This document shows positions 27,311 through 36,252 of a DNA stretch of 64,000 nt, piece after piece. A program made the translations under genes and the position numbers. The stretch spans positions 1 to 64,000 of the forward strand of contig NZ_JBHTJH010000017.1 in assembly GCF_042675645.1 (NCBI RefSeq). The letters are read 5' to 3'. Each line of letters starts with the position of its first letter. Within the stretch, counting starts at the first letter, position 1. Below the pieces are notes generated by a model. The model was given only the letters and a program-made list of their open reading frames with translations, did not search any database and was not told the DNA's origin. Origin of the DNA: Sungkyunkwania multivorans (GTDB lineage Bacteria > Bacteroidota > Bacteroidia > Flavobacteriales > Flavobacteriaceae).

Positions 27311-28219
27311 ATGAATATGCTCAAAATTGCCTATCATCCAATCTACACCCATCCGCTTCCAGAGGGACATCGGTTTCCTATGCTGAAATACGAGTTACTG
27401 CCCAAGCAACTGCTACATGAAGGTTCATGCACCGCGGAAAACTTTTTTGAACCTGAAATCCCTTTAGATGACCATATCTTAAGGGTGCATTCAGAAGACT
27501 ACTATCAGCAACTGCAAAATCTGACCTTGGACAGAAGGGCGGCTCGGAAGATAGGTTTCCCACTCTCTGCGGCGTTGGTAAGGCGCGAAGTTATCATTGC
27601 AGATGGCACCATTAAAGGATGTGAATATGCCTTAGCGCACGGCATTGCTATGAATATTGCCGGAGGTACGCATCATGCCTACACGGATCGCGGGGAAGCC
27701 TTTTGTTTGCTAAATGACCAGGCGATCGGGGCAAGATATCTCCAGCATCAAAAACTGGCTGACAAGATCCTTATCATTGACTTGGATGTGCACCAAGGCA
27801 ATGGTACGGCTCAGATCTTTCAAGATGACGATTCGGTCTATACCTTTTCCATGCATGGTAAGAACAACTATCCTTTTAAAAAGGAAAGAAGCGATTTGGA
27901 TATCGAACTGCCCGACGGTTGTAGTGACGAAGAATACCTCTCTTTGCTTGAGAAAACGTTGCCTCAATTGATCGCATCACAAAAACCCGATTTTATATTT
28001 TATCTAAGCGGGGTAGATATCATCGCTGGTGACAAATTAGGACGGTTGGGACTCACGATAGAAGGTTGCGCCAAGCGTGATCGATTTGTTCTTGAAAGCT
28101 GTAAAGACCTGCAAATTCCGGTGCAATGTAGCATGGGTGGAGGCTATTCTCCTGATATCAAAGTGATCATTGAGGCGCACGCCAATACCTATCGGGTAGC
28201 ACAACAACTTTATTTTTAG
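27311..28219 (+). CDS. Histone deacetylase-like amidohydrolase
   Basis: I place the start at the ATG at 27311 (MNMLKIAYHPIY, 302 residues), preceded by AGGAGC. Two earlier ATGs in frame give an unlikely extension. Motifs of the class II-like HDAC/AcuC fold are present: GGTHHAYTDRGEAFCLLND, IIDLDVHQGNGTA (zinc Asp and His), SMHGKNNYPF, and LSGVDIIAGDKLGRLGLT. Bacterial members deacetylate small acetyl-amines or acetyl-lysine. The true substrate cannot be read from sequence. Confidence 0.9.
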   Translation: MNMLKIAYHPIYTHPLPEGHRFPMLKYELLPKQLLHEGSCTAENFFEPEIPLDDHILRVHSEDYYQQLQNLTLDRRAARKIGFPLSAALVRREVIIADGTIKGCEYALAHGIAMNIAGGTHHAYTDRGEAFCLLNDQAIGARYLQHQKLADKILIIDLDVHQGNGTAQIFQDDDSVYTFSMHGKNNYPFKKERSDLDIELPDGCSDEEYLSLLEKTLPQLIASQKPDFIFYLSGVDIIAGDKLGRLGLTIEGCAKRDRFVLESCKDLQIPVQCSMGGGYSPDIKVIIEAHANTYRVAQQLYF

Positions 28220-28223
28220 TCTT

Positions 28224-28244
28224 TTTAGGATTAATTTAGGATTA
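28224..28244. repeat. Short direct repeat upstream of the PAP2 gene
   Basis: TTTAGGATTA occurs at 28224-28233 and 28235-28244, one base apart, just before the PAP2-family gene. It may be chance or a regulator site. Confidence 0.25.
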
Positions 28245-28299
28245 GTTTGAAATGGATATCAATATCTTTCGACTACCAATACCTTATTTGACCACCGCT

Positions 28300-29130
28300 A
28301 TGAAAAAAGTCTTTTGGCTCTTTATTGTTGGAGTTAACCTCTCTTTTGCACAAACATCGAACCCTTCATCTGAGAGCACTATTTGGCAATCATTCAAATA
28401 CGATGCTGGAAACATCGTTAGAGGTATAGGCCATGCCTATTCTAGACCTTTTCAATGGAAGGGCGACCAGTGGAAAACATTCGGAATGGTCACAGCTGCC
28501 AATGGATTTGTTTATCTCTTTGACGAGCAAACTTCCGATTTCTTCAGAGACCAAAAAAAAGATATCCCACAAGATCTTCTTAACTACGGCTGGTACTATG
28601 GCAATCCCCAGAATAATTATATGCTCACCACAGGGGTATATCTGACAGGTCTATTTACCAAAAATACCAAGTTGCGAAGAACAGGCGTCCTTATGATATC
28701 ATCGGCAACTGCTGCAGGCGTTTTACAGCAGTTTAGCAAATTTGCATTCGGAAGAGCACGTCCCAAGAGTGGTCGATCGAAAAACACGTTTGACCCATGG
28801 AGCTCAGATAAAAACTTCCATTCGTTTCCTTCTGGCCATGCGGTTATGGCCTTTACCAATGCCTATGCCATTGCCAAACAGTTTAAGAATCCATGGGTGA
28901 AGGCCGGTATTTACACCGTGGGTCTAATTCCTCCAGCTACAAGACTCTGGGAAGGCGCGCATTGGTTATCCGATATCACCTTTGGAGTTGTCATTGCAAT
29001 CTTTACCGTTGAAGCTATCGATAAATATCTGGATGCTCGGTACGATGAGAAATACAATGCACAGTCAAAAAAGATGCGTTGGGACTTGCAATTTGCCCCT
29101 GGCCAACTAGGTGTGGTCGTTAGGTTTTAA
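28300..29130 (+). CDS. PAP2-family membrane-associated phosphatase
   Basis: From the ATG at 28300 the protein has 276 residues and a clear signal peptide (MKKVFWLFIVGVNLSFAQ). An ATG at 28252 would put 16 odd residues in front of it. The three phosphatase motifs are present: KFAFGRARPKS, FPSGHAVMAF and RLWEGAHWLSDI. The mature part faces the periplasm or the outer membrane. Likely substrates are lipid phosphates such as undecaprenyl or phosphatidyl phosphates. Confidence 0.88.
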   Translation: MKKVFWLFIVGVNLSFAQTSNPSSESTIWQSFKYDAGNIVRGIGHAYSRPFQWKGDQWKTFGMVTAANGFVYLFDEQTSDFFRDQKKDIPQDLLNYGWYYGNPQNNYMLTTGVYLTGLFTKNTKLRRTGVLMISSATAAGVLQQFSKFAFGRARPKSGRSKNTFDPWSSDKNFHSFPSGHAVMAFTNAYAIAKQFKNPWVKAGIYTVGLIPPATRLWEGAHWLSDITFGVVIAIFTVEAIDKYLDARYDEKYNAQSKKMRWDLQFAPGQLGVVVRF

Positions 29131-29206
29131 ATCAGTTTTAAATTATCGGAACCTTTTAGTTTTCCTCGTTAAATTCTTAACTTTAACTTATAAAATCACA
29201 GGAGCT

Positions 29207-29725
29207 ATGTTATCAAAGAAATTAGAAAAGGCACTTAATGACCAAATTCGTATCGAAGCGGAGTCTTCACAGGTATATCTTTCCATGGCTTCTTGGGCCG
29301 AAGTGCAAGGATTAGAAGGGGTGGCTGGTTTTATGTATGGGCATTCGGACGAGGAGCGTTTGCACATGCTGAAGCTGGTAAAATATGTAAATGAGCGCGG
29401 AGGACATGCTAAAATTTCTACGTTGAGTGCTCCTAAGACCGAATTTGGGAGCTTTCAAAAAATGTTTCAGGAGTTGTATGATCACGAAATATTCGTTTCT
29501 AAGAGCATCAATGACCTGGTTCATATTTGTCTTGAAGAAAAAGACTATGCGACGCATAATTTCTTACAATGGTATGTCGCAGAACAAATTGAAGAAGAAG
29601 CGTTAGCGCGGACCGTCTTGGATAAGATCAACCTTATTGGAAATGATAAAGGCGGACTGTATCTCTTTGATCGCGATGTACAACTGATCTCTGTAGAAAG
29701 TGCCGCTAGCGGTCCGCAGCCTTAA
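29207..29725 (+). CDS. ftnA: Ferritin
   Basis: The start at the ATG at 29207, preceded by AGGAG, gives 172 residues (MLSKKLEKALNDQIRIEAES). Ferroxidase ligands are in place: Glu in RIEAESSQVY (about 17), Glu and His in HSDEERLHM (about 50-53), Glu in the ICLEEKDYATHNFLQW region (about 94) and Gln/Glu in VAEQIEEE (about 127). It stores iron as a 24-mer cage, without the haem ligand of bacterioferritin. A small Cys-rich gene follows 69 bp downstream. Confidence 0.95.
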   Translation: MLSKKLEKALNDQIRIEAESSQVYLSMASWAEVQGLEGVAGFMYGHSDEERLHMLKLVKYVNERGGHAKISTLSAPKTEFGSFQKMFQELYDHEIFVSKSINDLVHICLEEKDYATHNFLQWYVAEQIEEEALARTVLDKINLIGNDKGGLYLFDRDVQLISVESAASGPQP

Positions 29726-29794
29726 CTTTAACAATTTACCTTTATTTAGATTCAATTAAAATAATTATCTTTGGCCCCGTTACAGTAAAATGCT

Positions 29795-29956
29795 ATGGGT
29801 AAGAAGTCCAAAGATAAAGCTACAGTTAAGTTAAAAAAGATAAAGGCTCCTAAGAACTGTAAGTCTAAATGTTGTAAAAAATACAAGAAAGGAGAGCATA
29901 AACGTTGCAAGCGTTGTCCGCTTTATGATCTGCTTAAGGTTAAGAAGGCCGCTTAG
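29795..29956 (+). CDS. Small Cys-rich, very basic peptide of unknown function
   Basis: An ATG at 29795 opens a 53-codon frame (MGKKSKDKATVKLKK at the start) that is too short for usual gene calling. About two of every five residues are Lys or Arg, and five Cys are grouped as C-x3-CC-x10-C-x2-C (Cys 22, 26, 27, 38, 41), ending in CKRCPLYDLLKVKKAA. The frame is clean with good codon use and follows the ferritin gene on the same strand. The pattern suggests a small metal-binding or nucleic-acid-binding protein. I recall similar short proteins in flavobacteria but cannot name a function. Confidence 0.75.
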   Translation: MGKKSKDKATVKLKKIKAPKNCKSKCCKKYKKGEHKRCKRCPLYDLLKVKKAA

Positions 29957-30025
29957 TTTTCTACCTTAAAAAACAACCCCACTTTCTCATTTTTTGAAAC
30001 TGCTTTATGAGAGGAGAGCAAGTTG

Positions 30026-30775
30026 TTAGCCTAGAGTTTTAAAACTCGTAATGGCCTCCTCAAAGAATTGCACCCCTATTTTCTCATCAGCCTTGCTCAC
30101 GGGAAGAACCGCCCCCTTAAAGTCATCGCTAAACCAACGACCGTAGGTCAATGGTGAGAAATTCCTCGGAACTACCTGTTTATTCTCATCATATCCGCTG
30201 ATATACAAATAATAGTCATCGCAAATATTATCGGGAATGGCAAGACCAAGTCCTACGGCAAGTCCTCTATCGTTTAATGTTGCAAAAGCTCCCGTATCAA
30301 AGTGATGTGGCCAAATTCTAATTTCGGAATCTAAATCGTGTTCGTGCAGGATAGTTTCGAGTACTAATTGCGTTAATATCCTAAAGTGTAGCAGATCTTG
30401 AAGTCGATTTGAATCTTGCAATTCGAAGGTGTAGTCCGTAGAGATTTTGTATGGCAGGTCATAGTGAAGATCATATTTGTAAGGCGTCTCGAAACTGGCG
30501 TCTTCAACTTTATGTTTTATCCATTCTAGTACGTTGCCATGCGTGCTACCATCTAATTGAAAACTATCCTTTGCGCCTTTGGCATCCCATACTATCTCAA
30601 AACGTTGATAGTTGAGAGAAAGTCTATCTCCAATCTCATTCAGCGGTCGAGAATTAAGGCTCCCTTCTTCGATAGAGAACCCCAAATTGGTGTGGCTGTC
30701 GTCTTCTTTCTTTTCAATGAAACTTATTCCAGCCGCAGCCAGATATTGTGCCGCCAAATGCATTTGCTCTATCAT
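30026..30775 (-). CDS. Conserved hypothetical protein at the end of the lanthipeptide export operon
   Basis: I do not recognise a family in this 249-residue protein. It has no signal peptide or membrane segment, is acidic, and has two distinctive stretches: SEIRIWPHHFDTGAFATLN and GLGLAIPDNICDDYYLYISG. It starts 55 bp after the HlyD-type gene and runs in the same direction, so it could be the last gene of the lanthipeptide operon. Lanthipeptide loci often end with immunity genes, but these are normally membrane or lipoproteins, which this is not. It may be an unrelated neighbour. Confidence 0.6.
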   Translation of the reverse strand: MIEQMHLAAQYLAAAGISFIEKKEDDSHTNLGFSIEEGSLNSRPLNEIGDRLSLNYQRFEIVWDAKGAKDSFQLDGSTHGNVLEWIKHKVEDASFETPYKYDLHYDLPYKISTDYTFELQDSNRLQDLLHFRILTQLVLETILHEHDLDSEIRIWPHHFDTGAFATLNDRGLAVGLGLAIPDNICDDYYLYISGYDENKQVVPRNFSPLTYGRWFSDDFKGAVLPVSKADEKIGVQFFEEAITSFKTLG

Positions 30776-30830
30776 CGTGGTCCAATGGTTTTTTCGAAAT
30801 TACGAAAATCTAGCGCCAAAACCCAGTTGA

Positions 30831-32123
30831 TCATCGATTGACCAATTCTCTAAATTGATAGAAAAAACGTTCTATGAGTCTAAGGTCCTCAGTAACGATC
30901 TCCGCAGTACCACGCATTTCTTGTCTAAAGTCGATCTCTTTGTTGTAGGTAGTGACCAAATTCTTTGGAAGCGACCCATCTATCAAATAATATCCTTCAC
31001 TGTCGGGCGCTCTCGAGATCTTTTTTACCGTTCCTTTGAGCATTCCATATTCGTTATCTGGATAGTTATCCAGCTTGATGTTTACTGTTTGCCCTATCCT
31101 GATCTTTCCCGAATTACGAGAAGGTGCTCTTAGCTTGGCTACATAGTCTGCATTTTGGTCAGGGATGATGGTAAATACAAGGTCTCCTACATTCACGGTT
31201 TGGTTCTTGTTCTGGATGTTGAGAAAAGTGACACTTCCATCAATATTGGATTTTAGCACATATTTCAACTCCCAATCTTTGATCGCTTTCTTGAGTTGAT
31301 TATACGACTGCATCACACTTCGAAACAACTTCTTCTCTTCCTTTGTTCTGTTGATCTCGGTATTTTTCTTTGATAAGCGTGCATTGCTTATCGATTCTTT
31401 GATCTGTGATATGGTAACACTTACATCCTTGTACCTGCGTTCTGCTTGCAAATACTCCAGTTGTTTATTGTCATACTCCTGCTTTGATATGACGCCCTTT
31501 TCAAATAGGCTCTTGTTACGGTCCAATTCACTTTTTTTGAATTGGAATTCTGATGCACTCAACTTCTTTTGTGTTTCCAAATTATCCAATCGCGCTTGCA
31601 ATTGCAATATCGAATACTTGTTTGCGGTGGCCTCACTTGCGAATGGATTGAGACTTTTGTTTAGCACATATTGATCATAGCTATTTTCGAAAAACGCAAA
31701 GTCATCTTCGACCTCTCCCAAGAAGAGGATAGGCAGCTCTTCGATTGGGAAATAAAAATCCTCTTTTCTTACCGCTAGTGTATCCGTAATTGTCTTTAAA
31801 TGGAAAACATCTTCGAAATTCGCCGAATTTTCGATGATGGCCAAAGGTGTATTTGAACGAACCTCTTGATTGTCTTTGACCAATATCGTATCTATCTTTC
31901 CTGTGATCTGCGCATATTCTTTTTGAGGTGGAAACTGTGTTGTTACGATTGCCTCGGCTTCAATAATATCTGGATACTTGATAAACCATGAAATAATCAA
32001 TACCATAATGATCAGCGAGAGGAATAGAACACTCCCCCACCGGATCATCCAATGCGGGACCTTGCTGAGGATCTCATGAACCTCTTCGCTGCGCAACTCT
32101 ATGTCTTCTAAATTTTCTGGCAT
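30831..32123 (-). CDS. HlyD-family membrane fusion protein of the lanthipeptide exporter
   Basis: The 430-residue protein has a cytoplasmic N-terminus of about 30 residues, one transmembrane segment (about 31-50), a split lipoyl-like domain (ITGKIDTILVKDNQEVRSNT and VTFLNIQNKNQTVNVGDLVF), a long coiled coil (about 150-260) and a beta-barrel part (KIRIGQTVNIKLDNYP). It is the periplasmic adaptor that links an ABC exporter to an outer-membrane channel. It lies 31 bp after the C39 ABC transporter gene. The outer-membrane partner is not in the window and is probably a shared TolC-like protein. Confidence 0.92.
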   Translation of the reverse strand: MPENLEDIELRSEEVHEILSKVPHWMIRWGSVLFLSLIIMVLIISWFIKYPDIIEAEAIVTTQFPPQKEYAQITGKIDTILVKDNQEVRSNTPLAIIENSANFEDVFHLKTITDTLAVRKEDFYFPIEELPILFLGEVEDDFAFFENSYDQYVLNKSLNPFASEATANKYSILQLQARLDNLETQKKLSASEFQFKKSELDRNKSLFEKGVISKQEYDNKQLEYLQAERRYKDVSVTISQIKESISNARLSKKNTEINRTKEEKKLFRSVMQSYNQLKKAIKDWELKYVLKSNIDGSVTFLNIQNKNQTVNVGDLVFTIIPDQNADYVAKLRAPSRNSGKIRIGQTVNIKLDNYPDNEYGMLKGTVKKISRAPDSEGYYLIDGSLPKNLVTTYNKEIDFRQEMRGTAEIVTEDLRLIERFFYQFRELVNR

Positions 32124-32154
32124 TCTTTTGTGCTATGATTTCTAATTCCGTCCA

Positions 32155-34344
32155 TCATTTACCCAATTCTAATTGGTTCTTTACCAAATTATAATAGAAT
32201 CCTTTTGTTTTGATCAACTCCTGATGATTGCCTATCTCGACGATACGACCCTTATCCAACACTACGATCTGGTCTGCATTCTTTACGGTACTGAGTCGAT
32301 GCGCAATGACCACCACTGTCTTATTTTTAAAGAATACATTGAGTTTTTCCATGATCACCTTTTCATTGTTGGCATCTAAGGCGCTGGTAGCTTCATCGAA
32401 AAATAAAAGGTCCGGATTCTTATAAACGGCCCGGGCGATGAGCAATCGTTGTTTTTGACCTGTACTTAGTCCAACACCTTGCGTGCCTATCTGCGTGTTA
32501 TAAGAAAGCGGCAAGCTCTCGATGAATTCGCCAATATTGGCAACATCCACCGCATGCGCTAATTTATCCTTATCGATATAGTCTTCACCAACGGCTATAT
32601 TGTTGGCGATGGTATCATTAAAGATATAACCTTCTTGCATTACTGCCCCACAACGGGCACGCCAGGCCTTTTGCGAGATGTTCTTTAGATCATAGTTGCC
32701 GAGTTTTATCACTCCTTTGTTGGGTTCATAAAATTTTAATAGCAACTTCATCAAAGTGGTCTTGCCACTACCGCTAACCCCCACAATAGCCGTTAATTTA
32801 TTGGCAGGAATATGCAGGTCCAGATCTTTCAATACCATCTGCTCGGAACCCACATACCTAAAGGACAACTTTTTTAGGTCTATATCGAGGTCTTTGGAGA
32901 AGTCTACTATCTTTTGTTTGTCAATCGGCTCCTCATCTTCTTTAACATGAATCTCTGAAAGTCGCTCTAAAGATATCCGCGCATCTTGCAATTGCCTAAT
33001 GAAACTTATAAGCTGTGATATTGGCGAATTTAGTTGTCCAACTATATAGCTTATGGCGAGCATCATCCCCAAAGTGATCTCACCATCGATCACCAATTTG
33101 GCAGAAAGAATGGTGATGAGAATATTTTTCAGTTCGTTGATAAAACCTGAACCTACACTCTGGTATTGCTCCAGCGCAAGTCCTTCAATAGAGATATTGA
33201 ACAACTGCGCTTGAAGATATTCCCAGGACCAGCGTTTTTGCTTTTCGGCATTATGCAACTTGATCTCTTGCATCCCATTAACAAGCTCGATCACCTTACT
33301 CTGTTCTTGGCTCACCCTTGAAAATTGTTTGTAATCCAGTTCTCGACGTTTCTTTAAGAAGATCGCGATCCACAGAAAATACAGGATGCTTCCTATAAGG
33401 AAAATTCCAAAGATCAACAGGCTATAATAAGCCAACACCAAACTAAACACCAACAGATTCACCAGTGAGAACAGGACATTCAGCGAGGAGGTGGTCAAAA
33501 TACGTTCTATGCGCTTATGATCGTTGATGCGCTGCAGAATATCGCCTGTCATACGAACATCAAAAAAAGCGATGGGCAGATTCATGAGTTTGATAAAGAA
33601 ATCGGATACCAAAGAAATATTGATACGGGCGCTTAAGTGCAGTAAGATCCAACTTCGAATCACTTCGATAGCGGTTCTTCCTATAAATAGTGCTAGTTGT
33701 GCAAAGAGGATCAAATAAATGAAATGAATATCCTGATTTTTGATTCCGACATCAACAACACTTTGCGTCAAGAATGGGAAAATTAGTTGTAGTAAGCTTG
33801 CTGCAACAAGACCGATGATGAGTTGCCAGATGAACTTCTTGTATTTGATAACGTACTTGGACAGGAAGGAAAAATTCAAATTGTCCTTTCGATCGTCTTC
33901 TTCGCGCTCGTAAAACTTCGGTGTGGTCTCGAGGAGCAATGCGATGCCTTCTTCGGTATGTTCGTCGGCATTGTTGCCAATCCAATGTTTGAGGAACTCT
34001 TCTTTCCCGTACTTGATGAGTCCATAGGCAGGATCGGAAATATAATAGGTATCCTTATGAATATGATATAAAACTACATAGTGGTGTTTGTTCCAATGTA
34101 ATACACATGGCAATGGCGCCTCCTCTAGTCTGCTCAACGGAATCTTAACCCCTAAAGAATGAAACCCTAATTTTTCTGAAGCTTCGCTTAGACCTAACAG
34201 ACTGCTTCCCATACGTGTTGTCTCGCTAAGGTCTCTTAGTGTTTGAATAGGCATGTTGCGCCCATAGTACTTTGCTATTATTCGCAGACAGGTGGGACCA
34301 CAATCTTTAAAATCGGCTTGTTTATAGAATGGAAATTTTTTCAA
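32155..34344 (-). CDS. lanT: C39 peptidase-containing ABC transporter (LanT-like)
   Basis: The 729-residue protein has three parts. A C39 peptidase domain (1-140) has catalytic Cys15 in FKDCGPTCLRIIAKYYG, His in HWNKHHYVVLY (about 105) and Asp in ISDPAYG. A transmembrane domain (about 165-440) follows. The ATPase has Walker A GVSGSGKTTL, signature LSTGQKQRLLIARA and Walker B LLFFDEATSALD. C39 transporters cut the leader after Gly-Gly and export the product, and all three precursors have GG at the right place. The start is a TTG at 34344, needed to keep the peptidase domain whole. The 234-bp gap up to lanC holds no gene that I can see. Confidence 0.95.
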   Translation of the reverse strand: MKKFPFYKQADFKDCGPTCLRIIAKYYGRNMPIQTLRDLSETTRMGSSLLGLSEASEKLGFHSLGVKIPLSRLEEAPLPCVLHWNKHHYVVLYHIHKDTYYISDPAYGLIKYGKEEFLKHWIGNNADEHTEEGIALLLETTPKFYEREEDDRKDNLNFSFLSKYVIKYKKFIWQLIIGLVAASLLQLIFPFLTQSVVDVGIKNQDIHFIYLILFAQLALFIGRTAIEVIRSWILLHLSARINISLVSDFFIKLMNLPIAFFDVRMTGDILQRINDHKRIERILTTSSLNVLFSLVNLLVFSLVLAYYSLLIFGIFLIGSILYFLWIAIFLKKRRELDYKQFSRVSQEQSKVIELVNGMQEIKLHNAEKQKRWSWEYLQAQLFNISIEGLALEQYQSVGSGFINELKNILITILSAKLVIDGEITLGMMLAISYIVGQLNSPISQLISFIRQLQDARISLERLSEIHVKEDEEPIDKQKIVDFSKDLDIDLKKLSFRYVGSEQMVLKDLDLHIPANKLTAIVGVSGSGKTTLMKLLLKFYEPNKGVIKLGNYDLKNISQKAWRARCGAVMQEGYIFNDTIANNIAVGEDYIDKDKLAHAVDVANIGEFIESLPLSYNTQIGTQGVGLSTGQKQRLLIARAVYKNPDLLFFDEATSALDANNEKVIMEKLNVFFKNKTVVVIAHRLSTVKNADQIVVLDKGRIVEIGNHQELIKTKGFYYNLVKNQLELGK

Positions 34345-34578
34345 AGGTCTCGCTTAGTGCAATGAATATACATTAAAAGGGGTTAAAGTTAAAAGTTTTT
34401 CATTTATAGCTCTCCTTATTTTGTTGGATATAAAGAAGAAGTCATGAATAATTATCTTTTCGCTCCTATTTCGCTTAGGCCATAATGATCAATGTCCTTT
34501 TGCTTCATTGGATCATCGGATCCATGGGCCTATGGCGTTCAACGAAAAACTCCTTTTTTGGATTATAAAACTAATTTC

Positions 34579-35796
34579 TCAACCTATCAATAAACACTCG
34601 TCCCATTTGGTATCGAAAGGAGCAATATAGGAGATCATCGCTAGACCGATACCTGCTATTCCCTCTAAAAGATTTAGTTCTTTACGCCAACCCGGTTGTT
34701 CACCTGCGCTCCATTGGCAATAGCCGGCGTAACCGTCTTCGTGTATAGCCATGTCCAACGCTTGTTTCATCCAAAAATCAGCGGCCTCCTTGAAGGCCGC
34801 ATCCCCCGTTGCTCTATACATTGCTTGATAGATATGCATGACCCCAAAAGCTCCATGGCAAAGTCCAGCATCTACAATTTTCACCTCTTCCAAATCTCTT
34901 CGTTTGGATGTGTGTTTTAAAATGTCAAGCCCCTTCTTAGATAATCTATCATTTTTGAGCGCATTGCCTGCATGCCAGAACGATACCCCGATGCCGAGGT
35001 CTCCGTAGCACCATGCTAAGCGGCCGCTACCGCTAATATGGCCATTTGTGGTTATCCAATCTGGATACAGCGATGAATTTTCAGAACCCATATAGGCTTG
35101 CTCTTCTACATATTTCACAGTCATCTTCAAAAGAGCAGTCACCTCATCTTTGAAAACCCCGATGCGCGCTAATCGAGAAAGAAAATTGATGATGCTAGAA
35201 TGACCATGAGACAAGCTTAGGTTATATCCGATTAGATGCTCTTCTCTTCTTAAGTTAGATTCCCATCTTAAAGTATCGTTTTCTTTGATCGCCGTCTCCT
35301 TCAATCGATCAATTACGCTCATCAAAAGCTTCTCGTACTTTTTCTTAAAAACCGCGGACGCCGTTCGTTGGTATCGCTTTAGAAAATAAAAGCCAACGCC
35401 CATTACACCATGTAGAAAATCATAGAAGTTCTTATTGTTGTCAAGCTTCAGAAAAGTTTCCAAAAAATCATCCAAGTCACCCAATAGCTCATCAGTGTCG
35501 AGCTCGACGAACTCTTCCTCCTTAAGTAATTCTATCGTCCAAGCCGCTCCAGCAATTCCAGAACAAAAGGTGGGAAGATGAAACCCGTCGTTGATACGCT
35601 CTACGGTTGCGGAAATCATTTCTGCACCTAGGTCGGCAACTGATTCTTCTTTTACAAGGCGGGAATAATAAAATTGAAAGAGTGCAATTCCAGAAATCCC
35701 CGAAAGCACTCCGATGTCTTTGGATTCTTGCCAGTGACTTTCGATGATCTTATTGATCTCTGTGAGTTTTTGATGAATACGAGCGTCGGTCTCCAT
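34579..35796 (-). CDS. lanC: Lanthipeptide cyclase LanC
   Basis: From the ATG at 35796 the protein has 405 residues. It shows the LanC zinc site: Cys in RLAWCYGDLGIGVSF (about 273) and Cys-His in DAGLCHGAFGVMHIY (about 323-324), plus the repeated GxxG toroid motifs (VLSGISGIALF, FCSGIAGAAW, LLEGIAGIGLAMI). LanC adds Cys thiols to dehydrated Ser or Thr to make lanthionine rings. An upstream part of the frame up to 35853 overlaps a terminator-like hairpin and is unlikely to be coding. It lies between the precursor genes and the exporter. Confidence 0.93.
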   Translation of the reverse strand: METDARIHQKLTEINKIIESHWQESKDIGVLSGISGIALFQFYYSRLVKEESVADLGAEMISATVERINDGFHLPTFCSGIAGAAWTIELLKEEEFVELDTDELLGDLDDFLETFLKLDNNKNFYDFLHGVMGVGFYFLKRYQRTASAVFKKKYEKLLMSVIDRLKETAIKENDTLRWESNLRREEHLIGYNLSLSHGHSSIINFLSRLARIGVFKDEVTALLKMTVKYVEEQAYMGSENSSLYPDWITTNGHISGSGRLAWCYGDLGIGVSFWHAGNALKNDRLSKKGLDILKHTSKRRDLEEVKIVDAGLCHGAFGVMHIYQAMYRATGDAAFKEAADFWMKQALDMAIHEDGYAGYCQWSAGEQPGWRKELNLLEGIAGIGLAMISYIAPFDTKWDECLLIG

Positions 35797-35842
35797 ACTA
35801 CTTCGGTTATTCTTTGATGGCGTTGAAGGCAATATACAAAGA

Positions 35843-35867
35843 AAAGCCACCATCCATCGGTGGCTTT
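35843..35867 (-). terminator. Terminator-like hairpin just before lanC
   Basis: A perfect 9-bp stem (AAAGCCACC / GGTGGCTTT, 7-nt loop) is followed on the minus strand by a T-rich tail (TCTTT), ending about 40 nt upstream of the lanC ATG. It could act as an attenuator that keeps the precursor message abundant relative to lanC. Confidence 0.6.
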
Positions 35868-35880
35868 AATAGAATAACTT

Positions 35881-35900
35881 ACATGCCGTTATAGGCATGT
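35881..35900 (-). other. Hairpin after the third precursor
   Basis: ACATGCC-GTTATA-GGCATGT forms a perfect 7-bp stem, 11 nt downstream of the TGA that ends the in-frame extension of the third precursor. The following bases are only partly T-rich. Confidence 0.4.
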
Positions 35901-35956
35901 CTATACTATTTTCAACAAAGGAACGTCTGTGTTGTCTGTGTAGTAGGACATATCTT

Positions 35957-36082
35957 CTAGTTAGATTGACAAATTTGAGGACGACTTGGCAAACTTATTA
36001 TTCCTCCGTTAATACTCTCCATATTTAGTTTGGAAATCGTGTTCTTTTTGAGGTCTAAACCTTTGAGATTCCTTTTTTTCAT
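35957..36082 (-). CDS. lanA3: Lanthipeptide precursor 3, core apparently truncated by TAG
   Basis: An ATG at 36082 opens a 41-codon frame. The leader MKKRNLKGLDLKKNTISKL has the LxLxK-x-TIxxL motif typical of Bacteroidota class I lanthipeptides and ends in ESINGG (GG at 26-27). The core is IISLPSRPQICQSN, with Ser before a Cys in the usual order for one lanthionine. The frame then meets TAG (35957-35959) but continues for 14 more codons, KICPTTQTTQTFLC, to a TGA at 35912. That extension is rich in Thr and Cys like a lanthipeptide core, so the ancestral core was probably 29 residues. The gene may be a truncated but active precursor, a pseudogene, or affected by a sequencing error. Confidence 0.75.
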   Translation of the reverse strand: MKKRNLKGLDLKKNTISKLNMESINGGIISLPSRPQICQSN

Positions 36083-36252
36083 GTTTAATATTATTGATCA
36101 TACTAATTGCCTACTCTAGTATTAAGTTTTCGGCTTCCCTTATCGAACAAGCCTAGATTTCAACACAAAGAATGGAAGCTTGTCAACCTAAAGGTAACCA
36201 AGACCTAAAAGAAGAAAAAAAGTACCATCCTTATTTTAAATAAAATAGGGCA

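Noticed and set aside
35903..35951. 16-codon frame from an ATG at 35951 on the minus strand
   Set aside because: Too short, no leader motif, and it overlaps the Thr/Cys-rich continuation in another frame.
35912..35959. Recoding of the TAG in precursor 3 (for example pyrrolysine insertion)
   Set aside because: No recoding machinery is visible and this is not known in flavobacteria. A simple nonsense change or sequencing error is more likely.
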